Positions 21,647 through 30,432 of a stretch of DNA of 64,000 nt are shown here, one piece after another. The notes under the pieces are model-generated. The model saw nothing but the letters and a program-made list of their open reading frames with translations. It was not told the DNA's origin and did no database searches. The translations under genes and the position numbers were made by a program. The stretch covers positions 1,695,001 through 1,759,000 of the forward strand of contig NZ_CP121634.1 of assembly GCF_029714945.1 (NCBI RefSeq), written 5' to 3'. Within the stretch, counting starts at the first letter, position 1. Each line of letters begins with the position of its first letter. Source of the DNA: Bradyrhizobium sp. CIAT3101 (lineage in GTDB: Bacteria > Pseudomonadota > Alphaproteobacteria > Rhizobiales > Xanthobacteraceae).

Positions 21647-22756
21647 ATGAGCGCCTATATCGCCCGCCGTATCCTTCTGATGATCCCGACATTGCTCGGA
21701 ATCATGTTCGTCTCCTTCGTCGTCGTGCAGTTCGCGCCGGGCGGCCCGGTCGAGCGCGTGATCGCGCAGTTGTCGGGCGCCGACACCGGCGGCACCTCGC
21801 GTATTTCCGGCGGTGGCGACTTTGCGCAGCGCGCGCCGGGTCAGCTCGGCGCCGGCGGCGACGCCATCAACTCGAAATATCGGGGAGCACAGGGTCTCGA
21901 TCCGGACTTCATCAAGAAACTGGAGAAGCAATTCGGCTTCGACAAGCCCGCACCGGAGCGCTTCGCGCTGATGGTCTGGAATTTCTCCCGCTTCGATTTC
22001 GGCAACAGCTATTTTCGCGACGTCAGCGTGCTCCAGCTGGTCAAGGAAAAGCTGCCGGTCTCGATCTCGCTCGGCATCTGGCTGACGCTCCTGACCTACC
22101 TGATCTCGATTCCGCTCGGTATCCGCAAGGCGGTGAAGGACGGAACGCGCTTCGACACCTGGACGTCGACCGTGCTCGTGCTCGGCTATGCGATTCCCGG
22201 CTTCCTGTTCGCGATCCTCCTCATCATCCTGTTTGCGGGCGGCTCGTTCTTCAACTGGTTCCCGCTGCGCGGATTGACGTCGGACGGCTGGTCGCAATTT
22301 CCCTGGTACTGGAAGATCATCGATTACTTCTGGCATTTGACGCTGCCCTTGATCGCCATGGGGTTAGGGGCGTTCACGACCATGACGTTCCTGACGAAGA
22401 ACTCGTTCCTCGACGAGATTCGCAAGCAATACGTGATGACCGCCCGCGCGAAGGGCTGCAGCGAGAACCGGGTGCTTTATGGCCACGTGTTCCGCAATGC
22501 GATGCTGATCGTCATCGCGGGCTTTCCCTCCACCTTCATTCACGCCTTCTTCTCGGGCTCGCTTCTGATCGAGACCATCTTTTCGCTGGACGGGCTGGGG
22601 CTGCTCAGCTTCGAGAGCGTTCTCAACCGTGACTACCCGGTCGTGTTCGGCACGCTCTTCATCTTTTCGCTGGTGGGCCTCGTGGTCAATCTCATCTCTG
22701 ACCTAGCCTATATGTGGGTCGATCCGCGGATCGATTTCGAGGCGCGGGAGGTCTGA
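21647..22756 (+). CDS. yejB: ABC transporter permease, YejB type
   Basis: A 369-residue inner-membrane permease with about six helices. The first helix, RRILLMIPTLLGIMFVSFVVVQFAPGGP, is typical of DppB/YejB. A long periplasmic loop rich in Gly and Ser (about residues 40-85) is characteristic of YejB. The EAA-type coupling loop is seen as TMTFLTKNSFLDEIRKQYVMTARAKGCSENRVLYGHVFRNA. Its stop overlaps the next start (TGATG). It forms the heterodimeric channel with the YejE-like protein. Confidence 0.92.
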   Translation: MSAYIARRILLMIPTLLGIMFVSFVVVQFAPGGPVERVIAQLSGADTGGTSRISGGGDFAQRAPGQLGAGGDAINSKYRGAQGLDPDFIKKLEKQFGFDKPAPERFALMVWNFSRFDFGNSYFRDVSVLQLVKEKLPVSISLGIWLTLLTYLISIPLGIRKAVKDGTRFDTWTSTVLVLGYAIPGFLFAILLIILFAGGSFFNWFPLRGLTSDGWSQFPWYWKIIDYFWHLTLPLIAMGLGAFTTMTFLTKNSFLDEIRKQYVMTARAKGCSENRVLYGHVFRNAMLIVIAGFPSTFIHAFFSGSLLIETIFSLDGLGLLSFESVLNRDYPVVFGTLFIFSLVGLVVNLISDLAYMWVDPRIDFEAREV

Positions 22757-23934
22757 TGACGCTGACCGCTCCGACCCCGATCGAGACCACCGCGAAGTCG
22801 CCGCTCGGTGACGCCGTGCCGATCACGCGCAAGCCGTTCGCGCCGTCGCCGCTCAACAGGCGGCGCTGGCAGAACTTCAAGGCGAACCGGCGCGGCTATT
22901 GGTCGTTCTGGATCTTCATGATTCTGTTCGTCGTGTCGCTGTTCGCCGAGCTGATCGCCAATGATCGGCCGTTCATGATCAAATATGACGGCCATCTCTA
23001 TTGGCCGGCCTTCGTTACCTATTCGGAGACAACGTTTGGCGGCGACTTCGAGACGGCGGCGGATTATCGCGATCCCTATTTGCAGAAGCTGATCAAGGAC
23101 AAGGGCGGCAGCATCGTCTGGCCGCTGATCCGCTATTCCTACGACACCCACAACCTCGATCTGCCGACACCCGCCCCGTCGCCACCAACCTGGATGCTGA
23201 CGGAAGCGCAATGCAAGCCGGTGGTCGAGAAGAAGGGCCTCAAAAGCTGCCGCGATCTCGAATATAACTGGCTCGGAACCGACGATCAGGGCCGCGATGT
23301 GGTGGCGCGGTTGATCTACGGCTTCCGCATCTCCGTGCTGTTCGGCCTGTGCCTGACCATTGTCTCGTCCGTCGTCGGCATCGCGGCGGGCGCGGTGCAG
23401 GGCTATTTCGGCGGCTGGGTCGACCTGTTCTTCCAGCGTTTCATCGAGATATGGACCGCAATCCCGTCGCTCTATCTGCTGCTCATCCTGTCCTCGGTGC
23501 TCGTGCCCGGATTCTTCGTGCTGCTCGGGATCCTGCTGTTGTTTTCCTGGGTGTCGCTGGTCGGGCTCGTGCGCGCGGAGTTCCTGCGCGGGCGCAATTT
23601 CGAGTACATCCAGGCGGCGCGGGCACTCGGCGTGTCGAACGCCACGATCATGTTCAAGCATTTGCTGCCGAATGCGATGGTCGCGACAATGACGTTCCTG
23701 CCGTTCATCGTATCGTCCTCGGTCATGACGCTCACGGCTCTCGACTTTCTCGGCTTCGGGTTGCCGCCCGGCTCGCCGTCGCTCGGCGAGCTGCTGTCCC
23801 AGGGCAAGTCCAACGTTCAGGCGCCATGGCTCGGCTTCTCCGGCTTCTTCTCGGTCGCGATCATGCTGTCGCTCCTGATCTTCATCGGCGAAGCCGTGCG
23901 CGACGCTTTCGATCCGCGCAAGGCGTTCAAGTGA
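22756..23934 (+). CDS. yejE: ABC transporter permease, YejE type
   Basis: A 392-residue permease. The basic N-terminus and first helix (YWSFWIFMILFVVSLFAELIAND) are followed by a large periplasmic insert. The membrane domain begins at WLGTDDQGRDVVARLIYGFRIS, a signature of the DppC/OppC/YejE group. The coupling loop FLRGRNFEYIQAARALGVSNATIMFKHLLPNAM contacts the ATPase. The start ATG 22756 shares its A with the upstream stop, implying translational coupling. Confidence 0.92.
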   Translation: MTLTAPTPIETTAKSPLGDAVPITRKPFAPSPLNRRRWQNFKANRRGYWSFWIFMILFVVSLFAELIANDRPFMIKYDGHLYWPAFVTYSETTFGGDFETAADYRDPYLQKLIKDKGGSIVWPLIRYSYDTHNLDLPTPAPSPPTWMLTEAQCKPVVEKKGLKSCRDLEYNWLGTDDQGRDVVARLIYGFRISVLFGLCLTIVSSVVGIAAGAVQGYFGGWVDLFFQRFIEIWTAIPSLYLLLILSSVLVPGFFVLLGILLLFSWVSLVGLVRAEFLRGRNFEYIQAARALGVSNATIMFKHLLPNAMVATMTFLPFIVSSSVMTLTALDFLGFGLPPGSPSLGELLSQGKSNVQAPWLGFSGFFSVAIMLSLLIFIGEAVRDAFDPRKAFK

Positions 23935-23941
23935 GGGCGTG

Positions 23942-25579
23942 ATGGACGCGATCAACCAGCCTTTGCTTGCGGTACGCGATCTCTCGGTGGCCTTCCACCA
24001 GGGCGGCGCCACGACGCTTGCGGTCGACAAGGTCTCGTTCCAGATCAAGCGCGGCGAATGCGTCGCGCTGGTCGGCGAGTCCGGTTCCGGCAAGTCGGTC
24101 AGCGCGCTCTCGATCCTGAAACTTTTGCCCTATCCCAGCGCCTCGCATCCCACCGGCAGCATCCGCTTCAAGGGACAGGAACTGATCGACCAGTCCGAGC
24201 AGCAGATGCGGGAGATCAGAGGCAGCGACATCTCCATCATCTTCCAGGAGCCGATGACCTCGCTCAATCCGCTGCACACGATCGAGGCGCAGATCGGCGA
24301 GATCATTCAGCTGCATAATCCGACCAGCAACGCGCAGGCGCGCAAGCGGACGCTCGAGCTGCTGACGCAGGTCGGCATTCCCGAGCCGGAGACGCGGCTG
24401 AAGAGCTATCCGCATCAGCTCTCCGGCGGCCAGCGCCAGCGCGTGATGATCGCGATGGCACTCGCCAACGAGCCGGATTTGCTGATCGCGGATGAGCCGA
24501 CCACGGCGCTCGACGTCACCGTGCAGGCGCAGATCCTGGCGCTGCTCGCCGAGATCCGTTCGCGGCTCGGCATGAGCCTGCTCTTCATCACCCATGATCT
24601 CGGCATCGTGCGCCGCATCGCCGACACCGTCTGTGTCATGAAGGGCGGCGAGATCGTCGAGCAGGGGCCGGTCGAGCAGGTGTTCAGGGCACCCAAACAT
24701 CCCTATACGCGCGATCTGCTCGCGGCCGAGCCGAAGCCGGATCCGGCACCGCCCCAGCCGGATGCGCCGGTGGTGATGGCGGCCGATGATCTCAAGGTGT
24801 GGTTTCCGATCAAGCGCGGCCTGATGCGCAAGACGGTCGGTCACATCAAGGCCGTCGACGGCGTCAGCGTCGCCGTGCGCAAGGGCGAGACGCTCGGTGT
24901 CGTGGGCGAGTCCGGCTCAGGCAAGACCACGCTGGGGCTCGCGCTGCTGCGGCTGATCTCGTCGAACGGTCGGATCGTGTTCCTTGGCAAGGACATCCAG
25001 GGTTTGCGCTTCAAGGAGATGCGGCCCTTCCGGCGCGACATGCAGATCGTGTTCCAGGATCCGTTCGGCTCGCTCAGTCCGCGCATGTCGGTCGACGACA
25101 TCATCGCCGAAGGCCTCTCGGTGCATCAGCCCAAGCTGTCGCGCGACGAGCGGGAAGCGCGGGTCGTCAAGGCGCTGGAGGATGTCGGGCTGAAGCCGGA
25201 TACCCGCTTCCGCTACCCGCATGAGTTCTCCGGCGGCCAGCGCCAGCGCATCAGCATCGCGCGCGCGGTGGTGCTGGAGCCGGATTTCGTCGTGCTGGAC
25301 GAACCGACCAGCGCGCTCGACATGCTCATCCAGGCGCAGATGGTCGACCTGCTGCGCGAATTGCAGCGCAGGCGCGATCTCACCTACATGTTCATCTCGC
25401 ACGATCTGCGCGTCGTCGCCTCGCTCGCAAGCCATCTCATCGTGATGCGCGGCGGCAAGGTGGTCGAGGAAGGCCAGGCCGCGGAGCTGTTCAAGAATCC
25501 GAAGACGGATTACACCCGCGCCCTGTTCGCGGCGGCGTTCCGGCTCGAGACGGCGGGCAACGGCTCGGTCGCGACGTAG
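23942..25579 (+). CDS. yejF: ABC transporter ATP-binding protein with two nucleotide-binding domains, YejF type
   Basis: A 545-residue protein containing two complete ATPase cassettes, so it powers the importer alone. Cassette 1 has Walker [11 protein letters not shown]-loop [10 protein letters not shown], signature LSGGQRQRV and Walker [13 protein letters not shown]. Cassette 2 has [29 protein letters not shown] and [12 protein letters not shown]. Each is followed by a HPYTR / [12 protein letters not shown] peptide-transporter C-terminal segment. ATG 23942 is preferred over an adjacent in-frame GTG. It is the last gene of the operon, and a palindromic repeat begins 5 bp after its stop. Confidence 0.94.
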   Translation: MDAINQPLLAVRDLSVAFHQGGATTLAVDKVSFQIKRGECVALVGESGSGKSVSALSILKLLPYPSASHPTGSIRFKGQELIDQSEQQMREIRGSDISIIFQEPMTSLNPLHTIEAQIGEIIQLHNPTSNAQARKRTLELLTQVGIPEPETRLKSYPHQLSGGQRQRVMIAMALANEPDLLIADEPTTALDVTVQAQILALLAEIRSRLGMSLLFITHDLGIVRRIADTVCVMKGGEIVEQGPVEQVFRAPKHPYTRDLLAAEPKPDPAPPQPDAPVVMAADDLKVWFPIKRGLMRKTVGHIKAVDGVSVAVRKGETLGVVGESGSGKTTLGLALLRLISSNGRIVFLGKDIQGLRFKEMRPFRRDMQIVFQDPFGSLSPRMSVDDIIAEGLSVHQPKLSRDEREARVVKALEDVGLKPDTRFRYPHEFSGGQRQRISIARAVVLEPDFVVLDEPTSALDMLIQAQMVDLLRELQRRRDLTYMFISHDLRVVASLASHLIVMRGGKVVEEGQAAELFKNPKTDYTRALFAAAFRLETAGNGSVAT

Positions 25580-25584
25580 GACCT

Positions 25585-25670
25585 GTAGGATGGGTAGAGC
25601 GAAGCGAAACCCATCATTCTAACGGCGCGGCCGCAAGGCGATGGGTTTCGCTTCGCTCTACCCATCCTAC
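25585..25670. repeat. gtaggatgggtagagcgaag palindromic repeat, copy 1
   Basis: An 86-bp inverted repeat: arms gtaggatgggtagagcgaag and cttcgctctacccatcctac around a variable centre. It lies between the yejF stop and the convergent LysR gene, overlapping the last bases of that gene. Other copies are at 28093-28180 and 28655-28740. Confidence 0.85.
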
Positions 25671-26563
25671 GAGCTGCCTTGGCTCTTCCTCAGATCAGCA
25701 AACTCTTGCCGGAGCAGGTCCACCACCGTTCTGACTTTCGGGAGATCCACCATGCGCTTATGGCAGATGATCGAGATGGCTGCGCGGAGAGACGTTGGAA
25801 GGACAAGCTTTAGCTCGACGAGTTCGCCCGGTCGTTTGAGCCGATGGGAGGTCTTGAGAAGGATCATTGCGCCGACCCCGGCGTGGCAAGCCGCGACTTG
25901 AACGCTGTAATCGTCAGACGTGAAAGCGGGACGAAAGTCCGGGATCCTGGCAGCGAACTCCGGATTCGGGCTCACCATCTCGAGCTCTCCTGCCCATGCG
26001 ATCCAGTGGAGATCGCGGAAGTCGTATCTCGCGGGAAGTCTCCGGGCGTAGTCTCTGCTCGCATACGCGCCGATCGGAACAACGACTTCGTCGACTGTGA
26101 TGAGATCAGGATCATCGGATGGATATCTCCTGAGCGCGATGTCGGCTTCGCCGCGCGCGAGGTTCAAGCGTTCGGTGCCGGAAAGAACTTCGAGAGTGAT
26201 CTGCGGATGCTTCCTCTTGAGCTTTTCCGCGATCGGAGGCAGGAAATCAAAGGCGAATGCCGGTACGGCCGCGATGCGCACGCGGCCGCTCACGGCTGAG
26301 TTCTTCGCGTCGACTGCGCGATTTGCTTCCGTCGCCCATTGCGCCATGCCCTGGGCTGCGGGCAGCAACCTGGCTCCGGTTTTCGTCAAGGCGATGCCCT
26401 GGTTCTTGCGAATGAAAAGGGGCTCGCCGAGCGCGTACTCCATCTCTGCTATTCTCCGGCTCAAAGTGGGTTGACTTGCCTTGAGGCGGCGCGCGGCGCC
26501 ACTGAGGCTGCCGGCGTCGGCGACGGCGAGAAATATCCGCAGATCGTCCCATTGCAGGTCCAC
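25667..26563 (-). CDS. LysR-family transcriptional regulator
   Basis: A 298-residue LTTR. The N-terminal winged helix-turn-helix (LRIFLAVADAGSLSGAARRLKASQPTLSRRIAEME) is followed by the effector-binding domain starting near VSGRVRIAAVPAF. GTG 26563 is chosen because GAGGAG precedes it by a few bases; an upstream in-frame ATG adds only ten residues. It is divergent from the metallo-beta-lactamase lipoprotein gene, with an 8-2-8 palindrome between them, so it very probably regulates that gene and itself. The effector is unknown. Confidence 0.92.
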   Translation of the reverse strand: MDLQWDDLRIFLAVADAGSLSGAARRLKASQPTLSRRIAEMEYALGEPLFIRKNQGIALTKTGARLLPAAQGMAQWATEANRAVDAKNSAVSGRVRIAAVPAFAFDFLPPIAEKLKRKHPQITLEVLSGTERLNLARGEADIALRRYPSDDPDLITVDEVVVPIGAYASRDYARRLPARYDFRDLHWIAWAGELEMVSPNPEFAARIPDFRPAFTSDDYSVQVAACHAGVGAMILLKTSHRLKRPGELVELKLVLPTSLRAAISIICHKRMVDLPKVRTVVDLLRQEFADLRKSQGSS

Positions 26564-26589
26564 GTTCGCTCCTCGGCTTTGTCCTAGGC

Positions 26590-26607
26590 CCATCCATTTA
26601 TGGATGG
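26590..26607. promoter_or_regulatory. Candidate LysR operator palindrome
   Basis: A perfect inverted repeat, ccatccat-tt-atggatgg, lies 26 bp upstream of the LysR start in the 120-bp divergent region. It includes T-N-A dyads compatible with an LTTR box. Assignment is by position only. Confidence 0.5.
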
Positions 26608-26683
26608 CGACATAGGAATTTAGGCGATTGCCATTCTAGCAGCCCAAGGCGAAAGCGGTAGCAGAAACGAGGAAAAACCGATC

Positions 26684-27622
26684 ATGCTCCGCAAGTCAGG
26701 ACTCTCTTTTATTGGCGCCCTTGCCATCGTCGCGCTTTCCGGGTGCGCCCAGAGCTCCCATCAGACGAAGTCTGCCGGCCTTGGCAAGCCGATCAACTCG
26801 GCGGCCATGGAGGCTCTCATCGATCAGCCGGGACCGATCGAACTCAAGACGGTCGTCAGCGCGGATTGGGTCGCCGATCTATCGGGGCTGCTCAATCTGA
26901 AGGACTCCCAAGCCGTCCAGGCGGGGCTCAAGGACCACGAGGAGCCGATCCAGATCTATGCGCATCTCCTGCGGCATCCGACGCAGGGATTCTACATGGT
27001 CGACACCGGCGTTTCGAAGCGGCTTGTCGAGGACCCCAAGAGTCTGGGCGTCGGATGGGTGGTGCGGAACTTCGCAAAACTCGACAAGATGCAAGTCCGG
27101 CAAGACTCCTTGTCGATCATCAAATCGGAAGGGACTCCCCTCAAAGGGGTGCTGATGACTCATCTTCATCTCGATCATATCTCCGGGATGCCCGACATTC
27201 CGAAAGATGTGCCGTTTTATACGGGGCCTGGAGAGGCCGAGGAAAAGAAGCTGGAGAACTTCTTTGTCGAGGGGATGGAAGACGCCTTCTTTGAGGGGCG
27301 GCCAGCGATTCAGGAATTTCAGTTCGCCAAGGATCCGGACGGCAAGTTCGAAGGGGTGATCGATGTTTTCGGTGATGGCTCGTTGTTCGCAATCCTGACT
27401 CCAGGACACACGGCGGGCCATCTTTCCTATCTCGCCCGCACTCCGACAGGTCCGGTGCTCCTCACTGGCGACGCTTGCCACACCCGCTGGGGCTGGGAGC
27501 ACGGAGTCGAACCTGGCAGCTACACGTTCGACCGCGAAGAGGAACGGAAGAGCTTGCTCGCATTGAAGGCCCTGAGTGAACGTCATCCGCGGATGATTGT
27601 GAAGCTGGGTCATCAGCCCTGA
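26684..27622 (+). CDS. Metallo-beta-lactamase-fold hydrolase, lipoprotein
   Basis: A 312-residue protein with a lipoprotein signal (lipobox LSGC, Cys 21), so it is membrane-anchored on the periplasmic side. The zinc-binding motif is THLHLDH (His 160, His 162, Asp 164, His 165), followed by TPGHTAGHLS and LLTGDACH, the remaining metal ligands. This pattern fits the lactonase-like branch (N-acyl-homoserine-lactone lactonases and relatives) better than true beta-lactamases. Lactone hydrolysis is plausible but unproven. It is divergent from the LysR gene, which is probably its regulator. Confidence 0.87.
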   Translation: MLRKSGLSFIGALAIVALSGCAQSSHQTKSAGLGKPINSAAMEALIDQPGPIELKTVVSADWVADLSGLLNLKDSQAVQAGLKDHEEPIQIYAHLLRHPTQGFYMVDTGVSKRLVEDPKSLGVGWVVRNFAKLDKMQVRQDSLSIIKSEGTPLKGVLMTHLHLDHISGMPDIPKDVPFYTGPGEAEEKKLENFFVEGMEDAFFEGRPAIQEFQFAKDPDGKFEGVIDVFGDGSLFAILTPGHTAGHLSYLARTPTGPVLLTGDACHTRWGWEHGVEPGSYTFDREEERKSLLALKALSERHPRMIVKLGHQP

Positions 27623-27762
27623 GCTACGAGTCTTTCGCGGCTCGTCGGCTGGAGTGGGGACCTGATCCCAGCGTGATCGCAATCACGGCAATGGTGCGAT
27701 CTTTGCCGCATCCTGTGTGGGTAGTCGCGGGGCAGTCTCGCGGCAGCGACAGGAGGACAGAG

Positions 27763-27954
27763 ATGACATTGACTGGAGTCGAAGCGCAGGTGAAGCGTGA
27801 GTTATCGGCAGGTGAACTCGAGCAGGTCGCCGGCGGCAGCGTATTTGGCCATCCCGGCTGGATCAACGAACCGCATCTGCCGGTGCGTGTCGAGAACCCG
27901 CCCCAATTGGGTGGCGGTGGTTTGCTGAAGAATCCGCAGCTACGCCTGTTCTAA
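27763..27954 (+). CDS. Small peptide with a double-glycine-type leader (bacteriocin/RiPP precursor-like)
   Basis: A 63-residue protein starting at ATG 27763, with a near-ideal ribosome-binding site (AGGAGG, 27751-27756). The N-terminus MTLTGVEAQVKRELSAGELEQVAGG has the amphipathic L-S-x-x-E-L-x-x-V-x-GG pattern of leaders cut by C39 peptidase ABC exporters. Cleavage after Gly 25 would release a 38-residue Pro/Gly-rich peptide (SVFGHPGWINEPHLP...) with no Cys. No exporter, peptidase or modifying enzyme is encoded nearby, so it is an orphan. The secretion signal is a pattern match; antimicrobial or signalling roles are guesses. Confidence 0.6.
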   Translation: MTLTGVEAQVKRELSAGELEQVAGGSVFGHPGWINEPHLPVRVENPPQLGGGGLLKNPQLRLF

Positions 27955-27968
27955 GGAATGGAAAGTGG

Positions 27969-28011
27969 GATGGGTGGAGCTGACGATCGCTCTCGCGGAG
28001 CTCCGCCCATC
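27969..28011 (+). terminator. Hairpin after the double-glycine peptide gene
   Basis: Arms gatgggtggagc (27969-27980) and gctccgcccatc (28000-28011) pair with one G-T mismatch, 14 bp after the peptide stop. There is no U run. It could be a transcription stop or a degenerate repeat arm. Confidence 0.45.
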
Positions 28012-28092
28012 TCAAGAGATGCCGCAGCGTCTAAGGACGACTTCCACTTTCCGGCCCATTGCTGACCTGCCGTACCGTCCGCCGTAATACCT

Positions 28093-28180
28093 GCAGGATG
28101 GGTAGAGCGAACCGAAACCCATCATTCTAACCGCTCGACGGCAGAGCGATGGGTTTCGCTTCGCTCTAGCCATCCTACGA
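28093..28180. repeat. gtaggatgggtagagcgaag palindromic repeat, copy 2 (diverged)
   Basis: The same element as at 25585 with changes in the left arm (gcaggatgggtagagcgaac). The right arm reads cttcgctctagccatcctac. It occupies much of the otherwise empty 300-bp gap between the small peptide and the small membrane protein. Confidence 0.85.
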
Positions 28181-28257
28181 GCTTCTCGTCAGCCCACCAG
28201 TTGCGGCGGCGACGCGCGGCGCCAAAGTGACGTGTTCGACCCATAGCGGTCGTCAAG

Positions 28258-28452
28258 CTAATGGCTGGTCTTCTTCATGCAAACTGGCTCACTGTTGGGG
28301 ACACTCTTGCAATCCCAATCTGGGCCGAAGCCAGATGCCTGATGAACGGACGGATATCGAACAAGAATGACAGCGCAGACACATATCAGAACTACGGCAA
28401 AAAGGACGACGAAGACGTCACTGCGCGTGAACTGCCACCTGAGCCATCTCAT
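28258..28452 (-). CDS. Small single-pass membrane protein with a two-cysteine tail
   Basis: A 64-residue protein. After a basic N-terminus (MRWLRWQFTRSD) comes one hydrophobic helix (VFVVLFAVVLICVCAVILV), then a tail SGFGPDWDCKSVPNSEPVCMKK. I recall the GFGP-x-WDC...PVC-x-KK pattern from many uncharacterised bradyrhizobial small proteins, which is why I prefer this strand over an overlapping + frame. Its two tail Cys could form a periplasmic disulfide. The function is unknown. The start has only a weak purine-rich site. Confidence 0.6.
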   Translation of the reverse strand: MRWLRWQFTRSDVFVVLFAVVLICVCAVILVRYPSVHQASGFGPDWDCKSVPNSEPVCMKKTSH

Positions 28453-28654
28453 CGTTCATTCCAAGGGTATGTACTGATGTCACCACTAGCCTCGCCTCCC
28501 TAACGGTTCGTTCAACCAAATTCGGAGAAATTGAGCAATTGGGGCGATTTTCGGCGTGTGGCGTTCGGGGCAGTCGGGCCACGTACCTGATGATCCGTCC
28601 GCCATGTCGCCTGTTGGCCCAAAGCAAACATGGGCTACGGCGGCTTCAGTACCT

Positions 28655-28740
28655 GTAGGATGGGTAGAGCGCAGCGAAACCCATCGCTTTGCGGCCGAGC
28701 CGTTAGATTGATGGGTTTCGCTTCGCTCTACCCATCCCAC
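28655..28740. repeat. gtaggatgggtagagcgaag palindromic repeat, copy 3
   Basis: An 86-bp inverted repeat matching the 25585 copy (arms gtaggatgggtagagcgcag and cttcgctctacccatcccac), with a different centre. It lies just downstream of the TorF-like porin gene stop. The rest of 28453-28654 shows no convincing gene. Confidence 0.85.
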
Positions 28741-28770
28741 GAGTTGCGTTGGGTCGCTCGCGGGCAAGAG

Positions 28771-29715
28771 CTAGTTGAACGCAAACCAGGCCTTGGCAAC
28801 GAATGTCGCGCCGCACCAGTTCGAGACGAGGCCCTCTGGGTTGGTGACGGGATTCATGCGGCCGCCCGGTCGCGCATTTGGATCACCCGTAAAGACGAAG
28901 CAATTTTCTTTCGACAGATTGCTATCATAGTAGCGCAGATCGAGGTTGAAGGCCTTGTGGGTGAAGGTCACGCCTGCCTGCCAGTTGAGATAGGCTGGTA
29001 GCGGGAAGCCGCCGAGTTGCGCGGCCTGATTGCCGAACCAGGAATAGCCGGCAGCAGCCGTGAACGACACGGCCAGGTTTTGCGGCACCAACTGGCCGGG
29101 CATATCGTAACCGATGCCGGCCGCGGCATATTGGCTCCACGCACCGGTGTTCGAGACGCTCGGAGAATAAGCGTAGCCGGCCGCGATGCGGAGATGCTCG
29201 CCGATGTGACGATCGCCGCGGATCACCGCCTCCCAATAGTTGATGCCGTTGGTCTCACCTGGAAGCCTCTCACCGGGATAGGCGAAGTAGGTGACACCGA
29301 GATCGAAATCGATGTTTGCGATCTTAGGTCGGATCCCGCCGGCGAAGGTGAGTTCGGCGGCTGGCAAAGTCGGCAGCTTGACGGTGGCCGCTGTGGTTCC
29401 AGCGTAGAGCGCGCCGAATCGCGCTTCGAAGGCCGTACCGACCGCCGGCCCATGATCGGACAATGTGGTCCCGCGATAGATGTAATCGGATGCAACGCCC
29501 GCACGGGCACTGAATTCGAGCTCGGTTGCAGAGGTTTCACGGTTGGTGTCGGCGGCCGACCATCCGCGGTTGCCGAGACCGATCGCACCGCCTGGACTTG
29601 GGGGACTGGCCTGCGCCAGCGCGCCGGTCATGGGTGCAAGCCACAGCCCGGCCAGCGCAGCGCATGAGGCATCGCGTAGCCGCCGAACCGATGCTCCGCC
29701 CCACGGCCTCGCCAT
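28771..29715 (-). CDS. TorF-family putative porin
   Basis: A 314-residue outer-membrane protein. ATG 29715 is fixed by the strong site GGAGGATAGCG just upstream. A signal peptide (about residues 1-35, ending ...MTGALAQ) precedes a barrel domain opening with FSARAGVASDYIYRGTTLSDHGPAVG, the start of the TorF (Gcw_chp) family. Alternating aromatic strands run to the C-terminal Phe-Asn (VAKAWFAFN). The transported substrate is unknown. It begins 2 bp after the stop of the VIT-like gene, so the two are cotranscribed. Confidence 0.85.
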   Translation of the reverse strand: MARPWGGASVRRLRDASCAALAGLWLAPMTGALAQASPPSPGGAIGLGNRGWSAADTNRETSATELEFSARAGVASDYIYRGTTLSDHGPAVGTAFEARFGALYAGTTAATVKLPTLPAAELTFAGGIRPKIANIDFDLGVTYFAYPGERLPGETNGINYWEAVIRGDRHIGEHLRIAAGYAYSPSVSNTGAWSQYAAAGIGYDMPGQLVPQNLAVSFTAAAGYSWFGNQAAQLGGFPLPAYLNWQAGVTFTHKAFNLDLRYYDSNLSKENCFVFTGDPNARPGGRMNPVTNPEGLVSNWCGATFVAKAWFAFN

Positions 29716-29717
29716 CG

Positions 29718-30398
29718 CTATCCTCCGAGAATCACCGCGACACCAACCAGCGCACCACCAAGGGCCACCATCGCAAGACCTGCCGCCCAGGGCCGCAGCC
29801 CGCTTTGAACTCCAAACACGTAACCGCAGAAGAACAGCATCAAGATGGCGACGGCGTAGGAGACGCGCAGCGCCATCCTGGCGTCGCTCAGGAAGATAAA
29901 CGGCATGACCACCGGGAAGGTCGAAAGGAAGCTCAGCAGGCAAAGGCCCAATGCCCCGGTCCAGTCGCGCCTGGTCAAACTGACGCGGCGAGACGGCACG
30001 GGCAATTGCTGCAACTTCTGCCGCATCGCTTCCAATTGTTGCGCAGGCAGAAACGCCGCCAATTCCGATGGCAGGGCGTCGGCGATGATGCTGCGTGCGG
30101 TCTCGGAATCCGGCGCCTGCCGCACCGCGTGGAGCATTCGAATCTTGCCGCCGCGACTGTTGATCCGACCCAGCAGATAAAGACCGCCATCGACGATACC
30201 CCAGGCAAGGTTGCAGCCGAGTGCGCCGATCAGCATGGTCTGAAGATTGATGTTGGATCCGGTCGCGATGCCGAGCGAGCAGATGAAGGTGAGAGCCATG
30301 ATCAGCCCGAACAGGGTCTCCGAGATCCGCTCCATCGGATCCAGCGCGCCGCCGAAGGAGGAATCTGAAGCTTCCGGCATCCTGGTCACAAGTCCCAT
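29718..30398 (-). CDS. VIT1/CCC1-like integral membrane protein
   Basis: A 226-residue protein with about five hydrophobic helices. Helix 1 contains RISETLFGLIMALTFICSLG, resembling the first metal-transport helix of VIT/CCC1 iron or manganese transporters. It is followed by a cytosolic, helix-rich insert (about residues 85-145) and a C-terminal helix pair. The carboxylate residues expected for metal transport are only partly evident, so transport is tentative. It is cotranscribed with the downstream TorF porin, with uspA upstream on the opposite side of a 34-bp gap. Confidence 0.6.
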   Translation of the reverse strand: MGLVTRMPEASDSSFGGALDPMERISETLFGLIMALTFICSLGIATGSNINLQTMLIGALGCNLAWGIVDGGLYLLGRINSRGGKIRMLHAVRQAPDSETARSIIADALPSELAAFLPAQQLEAMRQKLQQLPVPSRRVSLTRRDWTGALGLCLLSFLSTFPVVMPFIFLSDARMALRVSYAVAILMLFFCGYVFGVQSGLRPWAAGLAMVALGGALVGVAVILGG

Positions 30399-30432
30399 GA
30401 CCTGATGGTCCTGTATCGAGCGGTCTGCATGT

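Noticed and set aside
28261..28503. Plus-strand 80-codon frame overlapping the small membrane protein
   Set aside because: No ribosome-binding site or domain. The opposite strand encodes a helix plus a recognisable tail.
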